A stretch of DNA of 64,000 bases from contig NC_062978.1 of the NCBI RefSeq assembly GCF_023078275.1, positions 26,495,967 to 26,559,966 on the forward strand. Reading direction: 5' to 3'. Position 1 is the stretch's first letter. The number at the start of each line of letters is the position of its first letter. The DNA is from Leguminivora glycinivorella (lineage: Eukaryota > Arthropoda > Insecta > Lepidoptera > Tortricidae). A program made the position numbers and the translations under genes. The notes under the pieces were generated by a model. It did no database searches, was not told the origin of the DNA, and saw nothing but the letters and a program-made list of their open reading frames with translations. This document shows positions 55,796-64,000 of the stretch, piece by piece.

Positions 55796-56502
55796 CTGGA
55801 AGAATTGTTAGTCTAGTTAAATAGATGTGTACTTTTCTGGGCTAGCCTAGAAGTGATGGGCAAAGTATAAGTACCTAGTACTTATATAGGGCGGGCCATA
55901 TCTAGCCTGCCATCGGTTAATCTGGCCCTCTTGAAAATTCCTTGGCCCGCAATGAAAAAGTTGGCCCACCAAGGTTATCGTGACCTATTAGAAGACGAAA
56001 AATAACCAAATTCTGGTCTTGCCACAGACGAAAGACTAACAAATGTATGAGCAAATGTATATATAAAATATACATGTTGTTGATAAAAATAGGTACTAAA
56101 AAAATGGCAAAGGTACTACTTATTTACTTTTGATGACGCCCTTAAAATATATTAAAGTCGAGAGGAAAAAATGTTACGAACTTATTAAACATTTATATCC
56201 GATAAAAGACTTCTGGAATAAACTTCAAACTTTTCTTCAAAAGGCAAAGGTCACGAAAAAAACAAGAAATTAGGAAGGTTTATTGACATCTGAGAAATTG
56301 AGTGGCAAAGTCCATCTTAGGTACAAAGGTTGCTTATTTTTTATATAAGGGTGCAAAGTTGTACTCGTATTTTAACGCTGAGTGTGGAATTGAAAAACGA
56401 GCAAGTGAAAGGATTCTATAGTAGCAATAATAGTAGGTACATTTGCACCCGTGTGTAACATAAAACTTTTCCCCTCACTTAAGCCAGGAAAGTAAATCGT
56501 AA
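55796..56502. other. Intron sequence upstream of the last visible exon
   Basis: No ORF or repeat is supported; AT-rich. Confidence 0.4.
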
Positions 56503-56786
56503 AAACTTTTTAACAAAAAATAAAACCGCCTTCAAAAATAAGCGCGTTACAAAACACGGAGAAACTAAAAAGCCAAAAATAATAAACCTTTCAATTCAGA
56601 TTTCTTATCGTATTGCAATAAGCTAAACATCCAAATTATAAACAAATCAATTATTTTTGTAGTCGGTACCAGACCTGTTCGTCGCCTTGCTATTGCCTGT
56701 TTGCCCCACCCAACCATACACAGGCTGGTACCGACTCCAAAAATAATTGATTTGTTTATAATTTGGATGTTTAGCTTATTGCAATA
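56503..56786. repeat. Long palindromic element: left arm, loop and inner right arm
   Basis: The left arm (56503-56684) contains AAAACCGCCTTCAAAAATAA, AACGCGTT-like sequence and ATTGATTTG motifs. The short loop (56685-56727) is followed by the inner right arm to 56786 (CTGGTACCGACTCC ... TTAGCTTATTGCAATA). The outer right arm resumes after the BEL element at 63341. Before the insertion the arms were about 180 bp. Confidence 0.85.
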
Positions 56787-57254
56787 TGTAGCGGCGTTTA
56801 ATTGGTGAGGCTACTTACATTTGTCCAGAGGCGCTTGTGGGGCCACGTGGAAACACTTTGGGAAAATCCTCACACTAAAACGATTGTCACATATAAACGG
56901 AAGCTTAGGTCACTGGTCGGAATATCACTTAAAATGTCAATTTTCACGTTTGTGTCGCGCCGGTGCACCGATAACTATTTTTAATTCGTAATAACGGGAG
57001 CGCAGATCATGGCGCTCGCACGGTCGAAGAGAGAGTTTTTTTTTTTTATATATCCGCCAGGGGGCGTGGTTGGCGCACCGGAAAGTCGCTTTGGGACTTC
57101 TGTAATTGCCAGCTCCAAAAAACTGTGCTACATATACATGGAAAAAAGTATTCTTTCAAAATTGTGTTGCCTTGTATGTATGAAAATGAAATAACTATTT
57201 AACTATATCAAGAAAAGAAATTAAAACTAAAAATCTCTGTTTCTCGACGGAACA
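56787..57254 (-). repeat. BEL/Pao 3' LTR
   Basis: 468 bp. On the minus strand it begins TGTTCCGTCGAG and ends CCGCTACA, the TG...CA rule. The small plus-strand ORF inside it is also present in the other LTR and is not a gene. Confidence 0.92.
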
Positions 57255-57386
57255 TGCCGCTCACCTTAAAAGACACGGAGTGACTTTTAAAAGAAATAAA
57301 AAAAAGAAACTATACGAAAGTATACCAAAATATTTTATGAAACTTATATTTAACTTAACATTAAGAGTCGTAACGATTGTATAAGT

Positions 57387-59595
57387 TTATTCTAAAGGTA
57401 AGGGACAGACCTTCACAACAGGTCGTTTGAACAACGTGTTCCCGCTTTTCAATGTTACGACGCGAATAACTTGATCGCTGCCCGGATGGACAGCATGAAC
57501 GCGCGCGAGTTTCCACTGCAGCGGCGGCAGGTGGTCGTCGCATACCACAACAACAGTACCTTCACGAACGGCGGGACCGCGGTCTTGAAGCCACTTTGTA
57601 CTTTGTTGCAGTTGATGGAGATATTCACGACTCCATCGACGCCAGAAATGCTGGACAGCTTGCTGTATCCAGCGCCAACGTGTAAGACGATTAGGGTTCT
57701 CGTCTATCAGAGAAACGTCCGGTAGGGCCGTTAAGGGCTCACCGATTAAGAAATGGGCCGGCGTAAGAGGTAAAGGATCCGCGGAGTCCGAACTTAGAAC
57801 GCAGAGCGGACGACTGTTTAATACAGCTTCGATTTGACACGTCAAAGTGTGCATACAATCATATGTTTGCGTTTGTGTACCTATTACGCGATGTAAATGA
57901 GTTTTGAAACTCTTAACAGCTGCTTCAAATAATCCACCGAAATGACTAGCATAAGGTGGTTGAAAATGCCAAGTTAATCCTTGTTTTAAAGTTTGTTGAT
58001 TAAGGGCACTCATGACCGAATCATTACGTAAAAAAGTATATAACTCTTGAAGGTAATTATTACAACCAACAAAGTTACGTCCGCAATCGGTATATATATC
58101 CGTACAATATCCTCGACGGGACGTGAAACGTCGCAACGCGGCTAAAAAACCTTCCGTGGAAAGTTCGGAAACTAACTCAAGATGTACAGCTTTAACGCTC
58201 ATACATACGAAAACTGCAACGTAACATTTTATTATTTTTGCATTACGAACCTTATTAGCGCGTACGTAGAATGGCCCACAAAAGTCACAAGACGTTTTAC
58301 TAAACACACGTGCGGGGCGTAGCCGAACCGAGGGTAACATTCCTATGCGCGGCTGGCAGCGAGTCGGTCGAGCGCGGAAGCATTTGATACAACGATGTAC
58401 GCGGAGGCGAACAATATCATGACCAGAGATAATCCAGTATCGCTGTAAGAGCGAGTTTTGCACGCACTGCGAACCGGCATGTAGTTCCTTTATATGCGCA
58501 TCGTCAATGATAAGATTTGTAAGAGGATGTCTTTTAGGTAAAATCAATTGATGTTTTGATTCAAAAGGTAAAAGTGATTTGTGAATACGTCCGCCGACGC
58601 GTAACAAACTAGCCTTATCTATCATGGGCGTGAGACGCCGCAAACGAATTGACGGAAGTTTATTTGACGAAATCCTTTTAATGTCGTCTTCGAACACTTT
58701 TTGTTGTGTAATCAATATTAGTCGATTTAATGCAAAATTGTACTCTGGTACGGTGACGTACTTTGGGAATGTTTGTTTATGTTTCCTGCATTTATTGTAG
58801 AAACGAAATATGACTGCCGTGACGCGAACTAATTTACCTAGCGACGAAAATCGCGTTATAAGAGTGTCGTCGTCCGGGGAAGGTGGCAATGTGGACACAC
58901 ATGCATAACTAAGACTTGCCGAGTCATGTGTATTGCGTTTTTCCTCGTTCGTGTTTACCACCGGTTTTGGTATAGGCCAGGAGTCGCGACTTTGTTGGAG
59001 CCATGTAGGACCATGGAACCACAAGTCATTTTGTACGAGCGCGGCGGGGAGCAGACCGCGAGACGCCGGGTCAGCGCTGTTATCAGCTGACGGGACGTGA
59101 CGCCAACAGCGCGCCGGGACACGGGACAAAATCTCACTAGTGCGGTTCGAGACAAACGTTTTCCATTCGTGCGGGGGTGACTGAAGCCACGCGAGCACGA
59201 CGGAACTGTCAGACCATGCGTACACTTGATCGGGGTGAATGTGACCACCGTAAAGATGCATAACTCTTTCAATTAATTTTGATAGGATTACACAACCCAT
59301 CAATTCCATTCTAGGTATAGTAAGGCATACCCGAAGAGGTGCAACGCGACTTTTAGCCATGACTAAATAGGTTTGAACTCGCCCGGTGTTGTCCGTCAGA
59401 CGTATATAAACACATGCTGCGTATGCAATTTTGCTTGCGTCGGCAAATCCGTGAATTTCGATTGAATCGAAGTCGTCAGTATTGAAAATATGACGAGGAA
59501 AAGAAATTTGCGATAGGAGCGGTAGCTCGTTAATAAAACTCGTCCATGAGTTAATAATATCGATAGGGGTTCTGAGTCCCAGGAAATTTTGGCTA
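57387..59595 (-). pseudogene. BEL/Pao pol, RNase H and integrase part
   Basis: From the frame change near 59590 the protein has the post-RT linker, an RNase H-like domain (IHGFADASKIAYAACVYI, CLTIPRMELMGCVI, YAWSDSSVVLAWL, SADNSADPASRG) and an integrase. The integrase shows a zinc-binding HHCC region (HIKELHAGSQ..CIKCFRAR) and a D,D,E core: CDFCGPFY, TDCGRNF and FGGLFEAAVKSF. It ends with the typical trailing domain (RWRWIQQAVQHFWRRWSREY). About 735 codons without internal stops. Confidence 0.88.
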
Positions 59596-60425
59596 ACCAT
59601 AGCAATTGAATTAAATGTTTGGCAAACAATGTCACCGGAGATAATAACCCGAGGGGGTCGTAAATTTTTGCAATTTCGGAAAGAATTGCCCGCTTTGTAC
59701 AGGCCTGCGAAGAACTTTGAACTTTGAAACTAAATGCGTCAGATCTTGGATTCCATTGAAGTCCAAGGACCTTGACCCCTTTGTCATTTTCCATTTCGGC
59801 AAAATGAACATTTTCGCGCCGCTCACCATGAAACTCTGTCGGTCGCGTGGCAGCGAGAATGGCTGGCGAGTTACTTTGCCATTTTCGCAATTCGAACCCG
59901 GCCGTGGCACAAATACCTATCAGCTCCTGCTGCAGATTGAGGGCTTCGGCTAAGGTATCTGCGCCGGTCACCACATCGTCGACGAACACGTCATTTAGGA
60001 GGACTGGCGAGGCGAGCGGGAAACGCTCGGCTTCGTCATGCGCGAGCTGTTTAATTGTGCGCAAGGCGAGATAAGGGGAACTACTGATACCAAAAGTAAC
60101 GGTACGCAGCCTATAATCGCGCAGAGGTTCCTCTGGCGACTTGCGCCACAGGATGCGCTGAAAGTCCCTATCACTCTCACGTACAAGAATATTCCGATAC
60201 ATTTGTTTAATATCAGAACAAAATGCAACTTTATGTACTCGAAATTTTAGAAGTACATCTACTATGTCTAAGTGTAACTTAGGCCCTTTTAGCAACGCAT
60301 CATTGAGCGCGTAGCCACTCGTTGTGCGACAACCAGCATCATAGACAACACGAGTTCGGGTAGTGTCGGAAATCTTCGACACCGAGTGGTGCGGGATGTA
60401 ATAACTCGCGCCAGCGGGGGTTATC
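59596..60425 (-). pseudogene. BEL/Pao pol, reverse transcriptase part
   Basis: It reads ASYYIPHHSVSK, TRVVYDAGCRTTSGYALND, SDIKQMYRNILV (first catalytic Asp), TFGISSSPYLALRTIKQL and the catalytic NDVFVDDVVTG. It ends near ILSEIAKIYDPLGLLSPVTL. It is in a different frame from the ORFs on both sides; the breaks lie near 60410-60425 and 59590. Each break is next to a run of C (G on plus). Confidence 0.85.
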
Positions 60426-61625
60426 GTCCGCGAGCTCCATGTGGTTAAGATCCACATACTCCTGGAGGCACGCGTGATACTCCGCCTTCAGCTGGGGGTT
60501 TCGTTCTAGACGGTATTCCAGTTTGTGGAAACGTGCTAGAGCAATTTGCCGAGACTCGCCGAGGGGCGGTGCATCGGGCTTGAATGGCAGAGCAACTATG
60601 TATCGCCCTGTCTCATCGCGCGTATGCGTCCTTTGGAAAAAGGATTCGCATAGCTTTTCTTCGGGAGTGTAACTCCGCATCTCTGGAACTGACTCCAGCT
60701 CCCAAAACTTCTCGAGATTGTCGTTGTCGAACGACGTAAAACAAGTATGGCGTGGAGTCGAAATATTAGAAGTAAAGTTGACTTTACCCCCTAGTAAATA
60801 ACCAAATACACTATTGATTGCTGTGGGTGTGCCAGGTTTACCCCTGACTATACCCTCGCGAATGACATCCATGAAAATGTCCTCGCCAAGTATCATGTCA
60901 ACCGGCTGAGGTTTATGAAATTCAGGGTCGGCTAGAGCGAGCCCTTGCAAATGAGGCCATTCCCCGTACGGTGCTAGTGGTACACTAGGCATTTGACGGG
61001 TTAATTTTGACAAAATAGTAGCCTCCAAAGGAATACTTGGACTTTGTTTGCCCTTGGGCGAAATTGAGCACACGAAGGTACCCCTAGGGTTGAGCGGTAA
61101 ATCACCGACACCTACCAACGGCTCGCTGACATTTCGTCGCGGTAAATTTAATCGTTGCATACACGATTCAGTAATAAGAGCTGCTTGTGAGCCCCCGTCT
61201 AACATACAACGAATTGTAGCAATTTTATTACCTTCGTAATAAAGGTCAACCAACGCAGTTGACAGTAACACCGTATGAGGCTCAATACCTAAACCTAGAT
61301 TATTTTGATTCACGCCGTGAACAGCTGATGGGCTCGGGACAGCGCCCGCGCCGGGCTGCGACTGCTCCGTTAGAGCGAGCGAGACGGCAACTAGTTCCGC
61401 GGCTTCATTGTTCGCCGGGAAGGGTCGCGTACGCGTAAGGTCCGAATCTAAATGAATTAAGGTGTGGTGCTTCTTATTGCACTTACGACACTTAAAACTT
61501 GATTTACAATTACGTAAGTCATGTCCGGAACATAAACAATTATAACAAATGTTATTTGTTTGAACAAATGTGAATCTATCTTTAGTAGACAAATTTAAAA
61601 ACTCCAAACATTTGTGAAGGGCTGC
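60426..61625 (-). pseudogene. BEL/Pao zinc knuckle and aspartic protease part
   Basis: It starts with NICYNCLCSGHDLRNC and FKCRKCNKKHHTLIH, two zinc-finger-like knuckles. A protease follows with the catalytic MLDGGSQAALI (DGGS in place of the commoner DSGS) and conserved ILGEDIFMDVIREG. The later EEKLCESFFQRT and RYIVALPFK segments lead into RT. It ends where the frame shifts near 60420. Confidence 0.85.
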
Positions 61626-62719
61626 GAGCCTTTGCACTTCACGCAAGATCGAACCTTATTCGTATCGACATACGGTCGAGTTTGGTCTGACGTATTCGTA
61701 ATTAAAACCCGTTTAGGTGTAATTTGATTTGAAATTAAATTATTTTTATTTGTTGTACTTAAGGAATTATTTTTTGTGGACTGTATATGGGAAACTGTAA
61801 TCATCTGTTCCGCCGTAAGTTCGCGCTCTAAGAATGTTATTAAGGTTTGGACTTTAGGTATTTCACTTGGGTTGGTTAAAGAACGTTCATATTCTTTTCG
61901 CGTATTAACGGGAATTTTACGTAATAATAAATTTAACAGAACGAAGTCCCATTCTTTAACCGGAAACTCCAAAACTTCAAGTGCTTTAATATTTTCGTGG
62001 TAAACATTAAGCAAATTTCGCATAGCAACAACTGATGAGCGCGCGGAACAAGAATCGATATCGAATAATTTATCTAGATGTTGTGACGCAATAATGCGTT
62101 TGTTGTCATAACGGGATTTTAGAACATCGATCGCAATTGAATAATTACTTTCCGTTATGGGAATTGATTTAATTAAATTAAATGGTTCGTTTTTAACCGA
62201 AAGTAGTAAATACCTAAACTTTTCCGCGTCAGTGTAGGCATTGTTGTTGTGGACCAACGATTGAAATAAGTCGAAAAAGGCGGGCCAGCCCGTAGGTTCA
62301 CCGTGAAATTCAGGAAGCGACAATTTAGGCAAGTTTCGACGGTCGTTCATAAACGTGTCGTGTTGGCTAGGCACAGGAATGCGGCTCGCTCGCCGCTTTT
62401 CTACATCTACCTCCTTTAGGTTATTTAAATGCGTAACTATCGCGTAATATAAATCGTTGAAATCATTTCGAATCTTAATGTTGGCTTCTTTGTTGAAGCT
62501 ATTAGACTTAATTAATGCCTTTTCGATCTTAGTTTGAATTTTGGTAAACTTTCGCTGGTGCGCTGTTAAATCGGAAGTTCTTGAACGAAATTGTTCTATA
62601 TTCGTTGCTGCGAACTGTAATGTTCGTTTTAATTCGTCGAGAATTAGATCTCGCTCGAATAAATCTTGTGTCATACACGATGTGTCGGTTTCGACACCGT
62701 CTGTAGGATTCGGTACCAT
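61626..62719 (-). pseudogene. BEL/Pao gag-like N-terminal part
   Basis: About 365 codons from MVPNPTDGVETDTSCMTQDL. It has a coiled region and the conserved LPKLSLPEFHGEPTGWPAFF, DAEKFRYLLLSVKNEPFNLI and EWDFVLLNLLLRKIPVNTRK (the DUF1759-type gag of BEL/Pao), then a first CVKCKG knuckle where the frame changes near 61625. Confidence 0.85.
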
Positions 62720-62868
62720 TTTGCCGTGAGCAAAGATGGCGGAAATTACAATGAAAAATTGAACTACAAACGTATGTAATTGGAATGATGGGTACGTAAT
62801 ACCGCAAAATACACGGGCAACACAACGTGAGAAAGAAAAATCCGGATCGAACGGATCAAAAAACTATA

Positions 62869-63335
62869 TGTAGCGGCGTTTAATTGGTGAGGCTACTTAC
62901 ATTTGTCCAGAGGCGCTTGTGGGGCCACGTGGAAACACTTTGGGAAAATCCTCACACTAAAACGATTGTCACATATAAACGGAAGCTTAGGTCACTGGTC
63001 GGAATATCACTTAAAATGTCAATTTTCACGTTTGTGTCGCGCCGGTGCACCGATAACTATTTTTAATTCGTAATAACGGGAGCGCAGATCATGGCGCTCG
63101 CACGGTCGAAGAGAGAGTTTTTTTTTTTATATATCCGCCAGGGGGCGTGGTTGGCGCACCGGAAAGTCGCTTTGGGACTTCTGTAATTGCCAGCTCCAAA
63201 AAACTGTGCTACATATACATGGAAAAAAGTATTCTTTCAAAATTGTGTTGCCTTGTATGTATGAAAATGAAATAACTATTTAACTATATCAAGAAAAGAA
63301 ATTAAAACTAAAAATCTCTGTTTCTCGACGGAACA
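62869..63335 (-). repeat. BEL/Pao 5' LTR
   Basis: 467 bp, matching the LTR at 56787-57254 apart from a one-base length difference in a T-run. I could not identify a primer-binding site with confidence just inside it. Confidence 0.92.
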
Positions 63336-63340
63336 CAATA

Positions 63341-63448
63341 CGATAAGAAATCTGAATTGAAAGGTTTATTATTTTTGGCTTTTTAGTTTCTCCGTGTTTT
63401 GTAACGCGCTTATTTTTGAAGGCGGTTTTATTTTTTGTTAAAAAGTTT
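63341..63448. repeat. Outer right arm of the long palindrome
   Basis: CGATAAGAAATCTGAATTGA AAGG ... GGCGGTTTTATTTTTTGTTA AAAAGTTT is the reverse complement of 56503-56625, showing that the BEL element interrupts one arm. Confidence 0.85.
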
Positions 63449-63456
63449 ATTTATTT

Positions 63457-63694
63457 GTTGATTTTTAGTGGTTCCTAGTGATATTATATGTATCAGTCCG
63501 AATACATGTACAGTAGTGAAAGAATTATCCTTTAACTCCTAACCATTGAGGAGTTGACCTTCCATCATCAGCTCAGTTGATTTTTAGTGGTTCCTAGTGA
63601 TATTATATGTATCAGTCCGAATACATGTACAGTAGTGAAAGAATTATCCTTAAACTCCTAACCATTGAGGAGTTGACCTTCCATCATCAGCTCA
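63457..63694 (+). repeat. 119-bp tandem duplication
   Basis: 63457-63575 and 63576-63694 are nearly identical (GTTGATTTTTAGTGGTTCCT ... CCATCATCAGCTCA), differing at about one base (CCTTTAACT vs CCTTAAACT). Confidence 0.9.
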
Positions 63695-63960
63695 GCCACA
63701 TAAAATTATTACCATCAGACGTAAATACTGGTGTACCTTTGAAAAATAGACTAAAAACATTACATGTGCCTATAACATTTGAAGAGTTCCCTCGATTTCT
63801 CCAGGATCCCATCATCAGACCCTGACTTGGTGCCAATGGGACCATCTCGGGGTTATACCGGTTCGATCAAAAAAAAAATTTTGAAAATCGGTCCACGATT
63901 CTCGGAGATATCGAGTAACATACATACAAAAAAAAAATAAAAAAAAAAAAAAAAAAAAAA
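63695..63960 (+). repeat. Dispersed repeat at the window end
   Basis: CTCGATTTCTCCAGGATCCC ATCATCAGACCCTGACTTGG ... GGTTATACCGGTTCGATC, then AAATCGGTCCACGATTCTCG GAGATATCGAGTAACATACA, ending in a long A-run (about 63928-63960). A common lepidopteran repeat. The ORF 63607-63825 crosses it and is not called. Confidence 0.55.
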
Positions 63961-64000
63961 CATTCAGTCGAATTGAGAACCTCCTCCTTTTTTGAAGTCG

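Larger units (their letters stand above)
52630..55682 (-). other. TMLHE-like intron (3.05 kb)
   Basis: It holds a Jockey 3' end, a MITE, a LINE tail, a SINE and a small hAT-like MITE. 54500-55490 has no supported gene; the ORFs at 54417-54719 and 55256-55465 are short and unfamiliar. Confidence 0.7.
56787..63335 (-). mobile_element. BEL/Pao LTR retrotransposon, 6.55 kb
   Basis: LTRs of 468 and 467 bp bound a gag-pol region on the minus strand. CAATA, a 5-bp target duplication, is at 56782-56786 and 63336-63340. The order gag - protease - RT - RNase H - integrase and the motif set fit BEL/Pao. The LTRs differ essentially only in a T-run, so insertion was recent, yet the reading frame changes three times. 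Confidence 0.92.

Noticed and set aside
56802..56984. 60-codon ORF, identical at 62884-63066
   Set aside because: It is duplicated only because it lies in the LTR; antisense to the element and without a known motif.
57387..62719. Endogenous retrovirus with envelope
   Set aside because: The gag-pol layout is BEL/Pao. No envelope-like ORF lies between integrase and the 3' LTR; only about 130 bp remain.

Overview
The window looks like nuclear DNA of a moth or butterfly. I infer this from split genes with GT-AG introns, many interspersed repeats of types I recognise from Lepidoptera, TTAGG-type insect telomeric motifs next to an R1-clade retroelement, and the two host genes found. Nothing suggests bacterial, phage or CRISPR content, and most long ORFs belong to transposable elements or simple repeats.

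Host genes. (1) A 2-oxoglutarate/Fe(II) dioxygenase of the carnitine pathway, best matched to trimethyllysine dioxygenase (TMLHE), runs on the minus strand through almost the whole window. Five consecutive exons are visible (55683-55795, 52412-52629, 12998-13173, 1572-1799, 33-166). All four junctions are in phase, and the gene leaves the window at both ends. (2) Inside its 39.2 kb intron, on the opposite strand, lies a nine-exon mitochondrial-type cytochrome P450 (41081-51708, CYP12/CYP333-like). The P450 appears broken: no exon for the helix-C region is found, exon 7 carries an 8-bp insertion that shifts the frame, and the segment before helix K is short.

Layout. 0-13 kb: two dioxygenase exons, tRNA-derived SINEs, palindromic MITEs and a pogo-like DNA transposon (7886-9585) whose ORF keeps the HTH and C-terminal parts but has no DDE core. 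13-18 kb: a third exon, MITEs and a 0.9 kb hexanucleotide array. 18-32 kb: a LINE split by an 8-bp-TSD DNA element, a 3.2 kb inverted-repeat region, a three-level nest (LINE tail <- Jockey <- CR1) and an end-to-end RTE-clade LINE with a 15-bp TSD but a gutted RT. 32-39 kb: SINE, MITE and a foldback element whose arms are about 27 copies of a 100-bp satellite that reverses orientation near 37.3 kb. 41-52 kb: the P450, one intron of which holds an R1-clade element inserted at TTAGG-like sequence. 52-56 kb: the two upstream dioxygenase exons and MITEs. 56.5-63.4 kb: a BEL/Pao LTR retrotransposon with near-identical LTRs, inserted in one arm of a long palindrome. The end holds a tandem duplication and a dispersed repeat.

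The dioxygenase is the one gene likely to be functional. The P450 could be a pseudogene, an allele or partly misassembled. The rest is a dense record of nested transposition. Clade names come from visible motifs and memory of the families, not from a search.
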